A stretch of DNA of 64,000 nt. Origin: Bradyrhizobium barranii subsp. barranii (GTDB lineage Bacteria > Pseudomonadota > Alphaproteobacteria > Rhizobiales > Xanthobacteraceae). The notes below the pieces were generated by a model. The model saw nothing but the letters and a program-made list of their open reading frames with translations, did not search any database and was not told the origin of the DNA. Made by a program: the position numbers and the translations under genes. Shown in pieces: positions 1 through 8,523 of the stretch. Position 1 is the first letter of the stretch. Each line of letters starts with the position of its first letter. The stretch lies in NCBI RefSeq assembly GCF_017565645.3, contig NZ_CP086136.1:4633501-4697500 (forward strand), read 5' to 3'.

Positions 1-2075
1 GTCAAGTGGGACCTGGAAGGCCAGCACGATGGCATCGAGCAGACCATCGCCAAGGGCTCATGGGTCGATGTGTCAGCACTGACGCTGCCGGCGGGCCCGA
101 TCGCCTTTGCCGCCACTGTCTGGCCGACCTTGCTCGCCGCGGGCCAGCAGGCCGTGCTGAACTGGGCGGGTATCGGCGGCTCGCTGACGCTCGGCGTCGG
201 CGCAACCGGCGCTTTCGCCCGGCTCGTGACCGGCGAGGGCACCATCGAGGTCGAGACCGGCGTCGGGCTCACCGAGCGGGCGTGGCACGACATCGCGTGC
301 GTGTTCGACCCGGCAACCGGATTGTTGGCGATCGCACAGGCACCGCGCAAGATCAGGCTCGATCGCGACGAGCGCGCGACGAAATCGCTGAGCGCGCCAA
401 AGGCCGCGTTGGCCGGCACGGGGGCGGCGGCGATTGCAGCGGAGCGCGCAGGCCGGGGCGTAGTCCACCATTTCAACGGCAAGATCGAGCGGCCGCGCAT
501 CACCGATGGCAGCACCGGCCTTGACGGCACCATCGCCGTGCAGGCTTCTGGCACGGCGGCTCCGTCCGTCGCCGAATGGGATTTTTCCATCGGCATTCCG
601 ACCGACTCCGCGACCGATATCGGCGCGGCCAAGGCGCACGGCACCTGCATCAATTTGCCGACGCGCGCGATGACGGGGTCGCGCTGGACCGGCGGTGTGA
701 CGCATCGCTGGACAGAAGAACCCAAGCTCTGGGGTGCGATCCATTTTCACGACGACGATATCGGCGATTCCGGCTGGCAGCCGTCGCTGACCTTCACCGT
801 GCCGGAGGATTGGAAGAGCGGCGTCTACGCACTGCATCTCGAAAAGGATGGCACGCGCGACAACATCGTCTTCTATGTCCGCGCCCGGATACCGGGATCG
901 CAGGCCAAGGTGGCTTTTCTCGCGCCGACCTTCAGTTACACGGTCTACAGCCAGTATCAGAAGAAGGGCAGGCAAGCCCTGATCACGGAGCGCTCGCTGG
1001 CCTGGGGCGCGCTGGCACAGGCGCCGGACGGTCATCCCGAGTACGGCGTCTCGCCCTACAACTTCCACTCTGACGGCAGCGGCGTGGTGATGTCGACGAT
1101 GCGCCGGCCGCTGATCGACAAGCGTGTGAACCAGATCCATCTGGTCGATCCCAGCGACTACGGTTCCGGCCTCTACTGGATCTCCGCCGACAGCGCCATC
1201 ACCGATCTGCTGACCCGCAAGGGTATCGACTTCGAAGTCATCACCGATCACGACGTCCATGCCGAAGGCGTCGATCTGCTGTCGAAATATTCTGTGGTTC
1301 TGACCGGGCAGCATCCGGAATATCACACCCATGAGACGCTCGACGCGCTCGGCGCCTATCTCGGCAATGGCGGCCTCTTCATGTATCTCGGCGGCAACGG
1401 CTTCTACTGGAAAGTGGTGCCCCATGCGACAGGCACCTGGGCTTTCGAGCTGCGCCGCGCCGAGGGCGGCATCCGGCTCTGGGAAACGCTGCCCGGCGAG
1501 AGCTATCACGCGTTCGACGGGTCCTATGGCGGCCTCTGGCGGCGGCTCGGCCGCCCGCCGCAGGCGCTGGTCGGCGTCGGCTTCAGCACGCAAGGGGAGT
1601 ATATGGGTTTCCCCTACACCTTCCTCGACGGCATTCTCGATTCCCGCGTCGCCTTCATGCGCGAGGGGATCGAGGATCTGGCGAAGCCCGGTGCCAAGCT
1701 TGGCGAGCGCGGCTTCATGGGCGGCGGCGCAGCGGGTCACGAGCTGGATCGGGCGGACACGCGCCTTGGACCCCGCATCATGCGATCATCGTCGGCCGCG
1801 CAGTTCTCACTGATCCGACCTATCAGCCCGTCAACGAAGAGCGCTACGACCATACCTGGCCGGCATCGCGCGAGGACATCATCCGCTCCGACCTGACCTT
1901 TTTCGAGACGCCGAATGGCGGTGCGGTGTTCTCCGTCGGCTCGATGAATTTCATCGGCGCGTTGCCGGTCGACGGCTACAACAACGTGGCAGCCCTGCTG
2001 GTGACCAACATCGTCAGGCGCTTCGCCGATTCGACGCCATTCCCGGTGCCGAAGGCCCCCGCACAAGGGGGATGA
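1..2075 (+). pseudogene. N,N-dimethylformamidase large-subunit-like protein (5' partial, frameshifted)
   Basis: The reading frame is open from base 1, so the start lies outside the window. The N-terminal part looks like a LamG/jelly-roll domain, followed by the dimethylformamidase beta-subunit region (for example YSQYQKKGRQAL and LTGQHPEYHT). This family hydrolyses formamides to an amine and formate with a separate small subunit, which is not visible here. The frame breaks near 1766-1771: the first frame reads to about DTRLG, then the protein continues as TPHHAIIVGRAV in the next frame and ends at TGA 2073-2075. Restoring one base gives DTRLGTPHHA, so the lesion is a single-base loss. It could be a true pseudogene or a sequencing error. 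The family call is by recognised sequence; the substrate is unproven. Confidence 0.75.
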
Positions 2076-2170
2076 CCTCACGCGACGATGTTGCTCTTGG
2101 GCCGGTGCGAGAATACTCTTGGGACCTCTGCTCGAAAAAACGACAACAAGACCAAGACCCAAGGTGACTG

Positions 2171-2698
2171 ATGGCCCGTATCAACTACAGCGACCCGTTC
2201 AAGGCGTCCGACCGCACCCGCGAAATTCTCGATAAGAACCGTAACGCCAACATCTTCCGCATGATGGCGCACTCGCCGAGCTATTTTGAGCAGTATTGCC
2301 GGCTCGGCGGAGCCATCCGCCACAAGGGCGAGCTCGATCCCATCGTGCGCGAGCTCGCAATCACCCGCACTGGCATTTTGTGCGAGGCGCCGTATGAGAT
2401 CGTCGCGCACAAGCGCATCGGCAAGAATGTCGGCGTCACCGACGAGCAGAACGAAGCGCTGGAGAATTGGCAGGCCGCGACCTGCTTCAACGAGGTGCAG
2501 CGCGCCGCACTCGCCTTCACCGACGAGATCGTGAAGCTGAAGAAGCCGACGGATGCGACGTTCAAGGCGATCGCGTCGAAGCTGACACCGGCCGCGCTGG
2601 TCGAGCTCCAGCTTTCGGTCGGCTTCTACATCATGACCTCGAAATTTCTGGAGACTTTTGAAATCGATCTCCAGCCCGTCACGGAAGTGGTGGGCTGA
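2171..2698 (+). CDS. Carboxymuconolactone decarboxylase (AhpD-like) family protein
   Basis: A 175-residue, all-helical protein of the CMD/AhpD fold. The core segment ELAITRTGILCEAPYEIVAH carries the conserved Glu, one Cys and the His of the family. The second Cys of a CxxC pair is missing, so it is unlikely to be a classical AhpD peroxidase. Such single-Cys members are commonly annotated CMD-family proteins of unknown reaction. ATG 2171 is preceded by AAGGTG. It lies 95 bases after the dimethylformamidase-like gene on the same strand and 26 bases before the MazG-like gene, so the three may be co-transcribed. Confidence 0.85.
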   Translation: MARINYSDPFKASDRTREILDKNRNANIFRMMAHSPSYFEQYCRLGGAIRHKGELDPIVRELAITRTGILCEAPYEIVAHKRIGKNVGVTDEQNEALENWQAATCFNEVQRAALAFTDEIVKLKKPTDATFKAIASKLTPAALVELQLSVGFYIMTSKFLETFEIDLQPVTEVVG

Positions 2699-2724
2699 TC
2701 CAAAAACTGTGGCGAGGTCTGCCG

Positions 2725-3027
2725 ATGACGATCGATGAATACGCGGTCTGGGCCGCGAGCATTGCGAAAGTCGATGAGCATCCGTCCAACGAGCGGCTGT
2801 CCTATCTCGGGCTCGGCCTCGCCGGCGAATCCGGCGAGGTGGCCGACCACATCAAGAAGCTGCTGCGCGATGACTGGCTCGACAAGGCGGGCCTCGTCGA
2901 TGAGCTCGGCGACGTCATCTACTACTGGGCTTGCCTGTGCGCCGCGACCGGCCAGCAGCCATCCGAATTGCTCAAGGCGAGCGCTGCCAAGATCAAGCGA
3001 CGGCTGAGCGAAGCCGCGAGCCGCTGA
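2725..3027 (+). CDS. MazG-like nucleotide pyrophosphohydrolase domain protein
   Basis: A compact 100-residue protein with the two acidic helices of the MazG/all-alpha NTP pyrophosphohydrolase fold: GESGEVADHIKK followed by LVDELGDVIYYW, together the ExxE...ExxD metal-binding set. Family members hydrolyse nucleoside triphosphates, often non-canonical ones, to the monophosphate and pyrophosphate. Full MazG is about 260 residues; this is the short single-domain form found in many bacteria and phages. ATG 2725 lies a short distance after the CMD gene. The exact substrate cannot be read from the sequence. Confidence 0.85.
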   Translation: MTIDEYAVWAASIAKVDEHPSNERLSYLGLGLAGESGEVADHIKKLLRDDWLDKAGLVDELGDVIYYWACLCAATGQQPSELLKASAAKIKRRLSEAASR

Positions 3028-3041
3028 CCCGATCAGCGCGC

Positions 3042-4889
3042 TCACGTCGACGTCAGAATGTCGACCTTGGCATTGGCGACGATCAGGCGGTCGGCGAGGA
3101 GCTGCGCCAAATTGCGCATGATGCGCTCGGAAGCGCGTGGGTGCTGCTTGCGGAAGCGCTCGAAATCCTTCAGCGGCACCTCGAATGCGGTCGCCGCCAT
3201 GTCCGCGAACACGTCAGCCGAACGCGTCGGCTCCAGCAGCGCCATCTCGCCGAAGGCCATGCCGGCGGTCAGCGTCGCCAGCCGCACGCCGTCGGGCAGG
3301 GTGACATGCACGGCGCCGCTGCGCAGGAAGAACAGGAAATCGGCGGGGTTGCCTGTCGTGATGATCTTTGCCCCGGATGGAAAGGTCCGGATCGTGCAGA
3401 TCGAGGCGAGGTCGGTCAGCTCTTCCTCGCTCATGCCTGATAGCAGCGGCTGTTCGGCAAGCTCGGTGGTCTCGTGGAAATCGATCGAGCCGCCATAGCG
3501 GTAGACGATCTGGTCTTCCGCCCATTCGATCGCGGTGTCGAGCAAATAGAAGTCGCGGACGTTCTTCAGCTCCGCCGTCCATTCCCGCAGGCTGTCCCAT
3601 TCCTTCGACGCACGCCTGACCCCCGACAGTACGACGGTCACGTTCAGCGCTGCCAGCTCCTCGAACGCCTCGGCCACGAGCCGCGCCCCGGCGCGCGTGG
3701 TGGAGGTGACGCGGTGGAGATCGAAGATCACGATTTGCGGCCGGGGCTGTCCGGCCAGCCGGCGCGAGACATAGTCCACCGCCGACAGCGACAGCGTGCC
3801 GACCAGCTCGATAACCCGCACCTCCTGCTCGTGCCCGGCCAGAATCTCGCGCTCCTGCGGCCGGCGCACGCGCCGCGACGGGCTCTTGCCGATGTCGTAG
3901 TCGGCGATGACGGCGTTGCGCGCGTCGTCGCTGCGGTTGAGCATGTGCAGGTCGTAATGCGAAGACAGCGCCTCGCAGACCTTGATGCCGCGCACGCTGT
4001 TGCCATGCTTGTCGAGCCTCGGCGAATAGCTGCCGAGCCCGAGCCGGGCGGGAAGGGCCGCGAGGATGCCGCCGCCGACGCCGCTCTTGGCGGGGATGCC
4101 GATCCGGTAGATCCACTCGCCGGCGTAGTCGTACATCCCCGACGACGTCATCACCGACAGCGTGCGCGAGATCGCGTAGGGCGTCAGCACCTGCTCGCCC
4201 GTCACGGGATTGACGCCGCGGTTGGCGAGCGTTGCCGCCATCACCGCGATGTCGCGCGCCGTGACCAGCACCGCGCATTGCCGGAAATAGACGTCGAGCA
4301 CGCCCGCAACATTGTCCGAGATCACCGCATTGGTCTTGAGGAGGTAGCCGATGGCGCGGTTGCGGTCGCCGGTCTGGCTCTCCGAGCTGTAAACGGCCTC
4401 GTCCACGGCGAGATCGCGCCCCGCAAAGCGGCTGAGCGCAAGCCGGATCTGCTCGAAGGCGTCCGTGCCCTTGCTGTCATAGATCAGCCCGGTGCAGGCG
4501 ATCGCGCCGGCATTGACCATCGGGTTGAACGGATGGTTCTCGGAATTGAGCCGGATCGAGTTGAAGGGATCGCCCGAGGGCTCGACGCCGATCGCGCTCT
4601 CGACGCGGCCGGCGCCCAGGAGGTCCAGCGCCAGCGCGAACACGAACGGCTTTGACATCGACTGGATGGTGAAGGGCACCCGGCTGTCGCCGACCTCGTA
4701 GACATGGCCGTCCAGCGTCGCGAGGCTGATGCCAAAATGGGCAGGGTCGGCCTTGCTCAGCTCGGGGATGTAGTCGGCGACGGCGCCGGAGGTCTCGGCC
4801 GAGAATTCGTTGAGACAATTGCCCAGAAACCGCAGCAAGGGCGGCTTCGAGCGGGTCCAGGCGGAAGCGAGAGGCGAGAGTGATGTCAT
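3042..4889 (-). CDS. glsA: Glutaminase fused to STAS and cyclic-nucleotide-binding domains
   Basis: 615 residues if translated from ATG 4889. Residues about 1-310 are a serine-dependent glutaminase (L-glutamine to L-glutamate plus ammonia), with the Ser-Lys pair in TIQSMSKPF (S77, K80) and the family segments NPMVNAGAI and AKSGVGGGI. Residues about 355-455 look like a STAS domain (IELVGTLSLSAVDYVSRRL). Residues about 475-600 look like a cyclic-nucleotide-binding domain (FFLRSGAVHVTLPDG, GMAFGEMALLEPTRSADV). Plain GlsA/YbaS enzymes are about 310 residues, so this is a long three-domain version. An upstream in-frame TTG at 4910 is possible, but ATG 4889 begins the recognisable protein. The gene starts 21 bases after the TRAP permease stop. 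Confidence 0.9.
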   Translation of the reverse strand: MTSLSPLASAWTRSKPPLLRFLGNCLNEFSAETSGAVADYIPELSKADPAHFGISLATLDGHVYEVGDSRVPFTIQSMSKPFVFALALDLLGAGRVESAIGVEPSGDPFNSIRLNSENHPFNPMVNAGAIACTGLIYDSKGTDAFEQIRLALSRFAGRDLAVDEAVYSSESQTGDRNRAIGYLLKTNAVISDNVAGVLDVYFRQCAVLVTARDIAVMAATLANRGVNPVTGEQVLTPYAISRTLSVMTSSGMYDYAGEWIYRIGIPAKSGVGGGILAALPARLGLGSYSPRLDKHGNSVRGIKVCEALSSHYDLHMLNRSDDARNAVIADYDIGKSPSRRVRRPQEREILAGHEQEVRVIELVGTLSLSAVDYVSRRLAGQPRPQIVIFDLHRVTSTTRAGARLVAEAFEELAALNVTVVLSGVRRASKEWDSLREWTAELKNVRDFYLLDTAIEWAEDQIVYRYGGSIDFHETTELAEQPLLSGMSEEELTDLASICTIRTFPSGAKIITTGNPADFLFFLRSGAVHVTLPDGVRLATLTAGMAFGEMALLEPTRSADVFADMAATAFEVPLKDFERFRKQHPRASERIMRNLAQLLADRLIVANAKVDILTST

Positions 4890-4910
4890 CGCCCCTGTTG
4901 TGCAACGCAA

Positions 4911-5761
4911 TCAGGGCACGCGCAACCCGTCCGGCACCACGGCCTGCCGCCGGACCAGCAGCAGGGCGATCAAGACCGTGGGCACGAGGATCGTGAGGCC
5001 CAGCAGCGTGACCTGCATCTGCGACAGCGGCATGATCCCGCCGCCGGGGGTGGCCACGACGAAGCCGCCGATCACCAGCAGCACCCGCAAAGGCCACTCC
5101 ATCAGGCCGGCGCCGCGAAGGTCGCCGACAAAAGCCTGGTAGCCCTGGATGCCGCCGCAGATGAAGACGATGCCGAAGCAGGCAAGTCCGGTCAGCCCGA
5201 ATGCCTCCAGATACGGGTTGCTGCCCTGAAGCAGCAGCGCCGGATTGAGCACGAAGAAGAACGGGATGAAATAGATGATGCTGCCGACCCACATGCTCTC
5301 CCAGCCCGTCTTCATCGCGGGCGCACCGGCGATGCCGGCTGCGGCGAAGGAGGCGATCGCCACCGGGGGTGTGATCGAGGACAGCATGCCCCAGTAGAAG
5401 ATGAACATGTGCACCGCCATCTTGTTCAGCCCGAGCTTCTCCAGCGCCGGCGCCACCAGAATGGCCAGGAAGATGTAGCAGGAGGTCGTGGTCAGCCCGA
5501 GCCCGAGGATCAGGCTGGTGATGGCGCACATGATCAGCAGCAGGAAGGCATCGCCTCCAGCGATGCTGAGCAGATCGTTGGCGAGGCTCGAGATCATGCC
5601 GGTGAGCGAGAAGGCGCCGATCAGCAGGCCACAACCGGCGAGGATCGCGATCAGCTCGACGAAGGTCTTGCCGTTGAGTTCGAGGAAATGCAGCCAGCGC
5701 GCGCCGCCCCAGTTCTTGCCGGGGAAGAATTCGTTCAGCGCGGCCAGCAGGCACATGCCCC
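4911..5761 (-). pseudogene. TRAP transporter fused permease, C-terminal fragment
   Basis: About 281 residues of hydrophobic sequence that form the second half of a DctM-type TRAP large permease (segments LTTTSCYIFLAILVAPALE and FYWGMLSSITPPVAIASFAA are typical). It lacks a start of its own because an IS110-family element (5764-7130) separates it from the N-terminal fragment at 7131-8481. Joining the two fragments with one copy of the AT core restores a 734-codon frame, with one TGA left at the junction. The gene ends 21 bases before the glutaminase start on the same strand. Confidence 0.85.
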
Positions 5762-5776
5762 ATCTGTGGACGCCCC

Positions 5777-6031
5777 GGTGGATGCAAGAAGAATCTTTCG
5801 ATTAGGTGTTGCGCGTAGTCGGGTGCTGACATCTGTCCGGCCTTGATTGCGACCGTCATATGTCGCGGGCCCGTATGGGAGTTCGCGGATCAGGTCCAAA
5901 TCACAGCGGCGTACTTGGAAGCACTTGGGCATGTACTGGTTTTCCCGACCCCGTCTCATCGACTGTTGCGCCGTACCTTCCGTTTGACCTTCCTACCTCC
6001 TCGACGACCTCTGGTCGGGCGGACTAAGCGA
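5777..6031 (-). ncRNA. Candidate seekRNA/bridge RNA region of IS1111-type element 1
   Basis: About 255 noncoding bases between the transposase stop and the right inverted repeat, where IS1111-type elements are known to encode their guide RNA. On the element's sense strand it holds ACATGCCC (plus-strand 5927-5934), the reverse complement of the right host flank. Downstream of that is CGCTGTGAT (5900-5908), identical to the left host flank. The stretch aligns without gaps over about 60 bases with the equivalent region of the second element (CC-N27-GCC-N21-GCGAAC). RNA ends are not determinable from the sequence. Confidence 0.6.
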
Positions 6032-7057
6032 TTAAGCCGCTGCGACCGGAGCTTTGTAGACCCCACCGTTGACCATCAAAGCCCACACGGTGCGAGCCAT
6101 CTTGTTGGCGAGAGCGACGGCGACAAGCATGGGCGGCTTACGAGCGAGCATGCGCTCCAGCCATGCCCCTTGCGATTGACCGCGTCGGCGAGCCAGCTTC
6201 ACCACCGCACTCGCCCCGATGATGAGGAGACGCCGCAGCGTTCGCTCACCCATTTTCGATATTTGGCCGAGCTTCTGTCTTCCACCAGTGGAACGTTGCA
6301 GCGGCGTCAACCCCAACCACGCGGCGAAATCCCGGCCACGTTTGAAGTTTTCGGGCTCAGGCGCTAGCGCCATCAGAGCTGTCGCAGTGATTGGGCCGAT
6401 GCCAGGAACTGTCATAAGCCGTCGAGCAACTTCCTCTTCTCGGGCTCGTCGCGCGATCTCAATATCGAGTTGCTTGATTTGCTCTTCCAGCACCGCCAGC
6501 ATCTTGACTAGGATATCGAGCGCCGGTTGCGCCGCCGTTGGCACGCTGCTCCCGGAAGCTTGCGCGTGCTCAACCAGCGCGGCGACATTGGACGCCCCCT
6601 TTGCAACGACCAGGCCGTATTCGGCGAGGTGACCTCGCAACGCGTTTATGATCTGAGTACGTTGCCGGACCAAAAGATCGCGAGCGCGAAACACGACCGC
6701 GCTCGCCTGCTGGTCCTCACTCTTCACGGCGGCAAAGCGCATGGTGGGGCGTTGGGCTGCTTCGCAAATCGCTTCTGCATCGGCCATATCGTTTTTCTGG
6801 CGTTTCACAAAGGGCTTTACATAGGACGGTGGAATCAGACGCACTGCGTGACCCAGCTTGCCAATCTCACGAGCCCAGTGATGGGCGCTGGCGCAGGCTT
6901 CCATCGCTACCAGGCACGCAGGCTGCTGAGCAAAGAAAGCCAGCACATTATCACGACGCAGCTGTTTGCGGAAAACAACAACGCCGCCAGCGTCTGCGCC
7001 ATGTGCCTGAAAAACATGTTTCGCCAAGTCTAGTCCAATCGTGCTAACTTCGTTCAC
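6032..7057 (-). CDS. IS110 family transposase
   Basis: A DEDD-type transposase of about 341 residues. The N-terminal RuvC-like domain begins IGLDLAKHVFQAHG with the first Asp. The NDMADAEAI segment carries further acidic residues. The C-terminal Transposase_20 domain contains VPGIGPITATALMA and STGGRQKLGQISK with the conserved Ser. GTG 7057 is chosen as start because AGAGGAAG lies 6 bases upstream; a longer frame from 7087 has no such site. The enzyme is expected to act with a guide RNA from the same element. It looks intact. Confidence 0.9.
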   Translation of the reverse strand: MNEVSTIGLDLAKHVFQAHGADAGGVVVFRKQLRRDNVLAFFAQQPACLVAMEACASAHHWAREIGKLGHAVRLIPPSYVKPFVKRQKNDMADAEAICEAAQRPTMRFAAVKSEDQQASAVVFRARDLLVRQRTQIINALRGHLAEYGLVVAKGASNVAALVEHAQASGSSVPTAAQPALDILVKMLAVLEEQIKQLDIEIARRAREEEVARRLMTVPGIGPITATALMALAPEPENFKRGRDFAAWLGLTPLQRSTGGRQKLGQISKMGERTLRRLLIIGASAVVKLARRRGQSQGAWLERMLARKPPMLVAVALANKMARTVWALMVNGGVYKAPVAAA

Positions 7058-7130
7058 GGACGCTTCCTCTTTCTGACGGTTCAACACCCTTCACTTTGGC
7101 ACATCGATGCCGTCGAGGGGCGTCCACCCC

Positions 7131-8481
7131 ATCACAGCGCGGCGTTGAGCACGCCGAACCAGAACATCGCAGCCGTTGCCGCGATCGAACCGGCGAGCAC
7201 CAGCGTATTCCCGAGCCTCCAGCGCGCCGGCCCGGACCATTGATGCAGGATCACGAGCAGCACGGAGGCATAGAACGGCGCGTGGCTCTCGCGCTTGAAG
7301 TAGAGCAGCATTACCACGAGCACGACGATCACGAAGAGATAGTACCAGCCCTCTTTGAAAGCGTCCCAGAAGCGCGGCAGCTCGGCGCGCGGCAGGCCCT
7401 TCAGCTTGTGGCGGGCGGCATAGGCGTCGACCTGCGCGAACAGGCCGACATAATAGAGGATCGAGGGGATGGTGGCGGCGAGCGCGACGTCGGCATAGCC
7501 GGTGTTCATGAACTGCGCCATGACGAAGGCGGTGGCGCCCAGCACCGGCGGCGCCAGCACGGCGCCGGTCGAGGCGCAGGCCTCGATCGCGCCGGAATAG
7601 GACGGCGTGAAGCCGGTCTTCTTCATCGCGGGGATCGTCATCGTTCCGGCCGTCAGAACATTGGAGACGATGCTGCCGCCGACGGTGCCGAGCAGACCGG
7701 AGGCGAACACGCAGACTTTTGCCGCGCCGCCGCGGAAGGTGCCGCACATCGCGAAGGCGATGTTGATGAAGAATTTGCCCGCGCCCGTCATCATCAGCGC
7801 GGTGCCGAAGACGAGGAAGCCGATCACGGTGTCGGCGAAGGCCTGAATGGGAATGCCGAGCAGGCTCTCGCCGGAGAGCATGTGATAGGACGTGGTCTGC
7901 GCCAGCGTCGATTGCGTGCCGCGGAACGGACCGAGCCAGGAGGAATCCGCAAACAGCGGATAGAGCGTGAAGGGCAGCACGCTGAGCAACAAGCTCCAAC
8001 CGCCGGTGCGGCGCAGCGCCTCCATCAGCACGAACCACATCACGAGTCCGGCGGCGATGATGCTGCCAGGCGCGCCATCGAACTCCCAGCCGAATTGCGC
8101 GGCCTTGCGGATGTTAAGCATCAGCCAGATCGCCGAACCGAAGGTCGCGGCGAACAGCAGCAGGTCATACCAGGGAATGCGGTCGAGCGGCGCCTTCTCC
8201 GACCCCGGAAAGATCAGGAAGGTGAACGGCAGCATCAGCGCGATCAGCAGGTAGAAATATTCGGTGTTGAGCTGGGTGTAGTCGATGAAGAAGCGCAGCG
8301 AGAATTGCTGGTTCACACACAACAGAATGGTGGCCGCGGTGGCCGTCATCAGCACCCAGCGCCACGCGCCCTTCAATGTGCGGACGCGCGTGACCTCGGC
8401 TTCCTGCAGATCGGCGGCGGCGCCGAGATGCGGATCTGCGAACTCAACCTTCGTCGCCGGCGCTGCCGCAGTCTCTGACAT
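7131..8481 (-). pseudogene. TRAP transporter fused permease, N-terminal fragment
   Basis: About 449 residues from ATG 8481 (GAGGAGAG upstream) to a TGA at 7134-7132. It holds the small-permease-like N-terminal helices and the first half of the DctM-type permease, with family segments such as GTVGGSIVSNVLTAGTMTIP and SGAIEACASTGAVLAPPVLGAT. The rest of the protein lies at 4911-5761 beyond the IS110-family element. This permease belongs with the TAXI-type binding protein encoded just upstream (8524-9687). The importer is probably non-functional unless a second permease exists elsewhere. Confidence 0.85.
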
Positions 8482-8523
8482 CGGCGCTCTCCTCAAACAG
8501 TTCTGCGGCAGGCAGCTTGACGG

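Larger units (their letters stand above)
5764..7130 (-). mobile_element. IS110 family (IS1111-type) insertion sequence, copy 1
   Basis: A 1367-bp element in the TRAP permease gene, with the transposase on the minus strand. Subterminal 11-bp inverted repeats GTGGACGCCCC (5766-5776) and GGGGCGTCCAC (7117-7127) lie 2-3 bases from the ends, as in the IS1111 subgroup. A 2-bp core AT is found at both borders (5762-5763 and 7131-7132). A long noncoding stretch follows the transposase gene. It has the same size, end layout and organisation as the element at 14697-16065, but the two transposases are clearly diverged, so this is not a recent duplication. Confidence 0.85.

Noticed and set aside
3474..4655. 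Long open frame opposite the glutaminase gene.
   Set aside because: It is a mirror effect of high GC coding DNA, without a family match or ribosome-binding site.
5758..7133. A 7-base duplication CCCCATC on both sides of IS110 element 1.
   Set aside because: It arises because the element's left end starts GGGG and the host also has GGGG after the AT core. Comparison with element 2 fixes the core at 2 bases.
7132..7134. Selenocysteine at the TGA in the joined TRAP permease.
   Set aside because: TRAP permeases are not known selenoproteins and no hairpin was seen directly after the codon.
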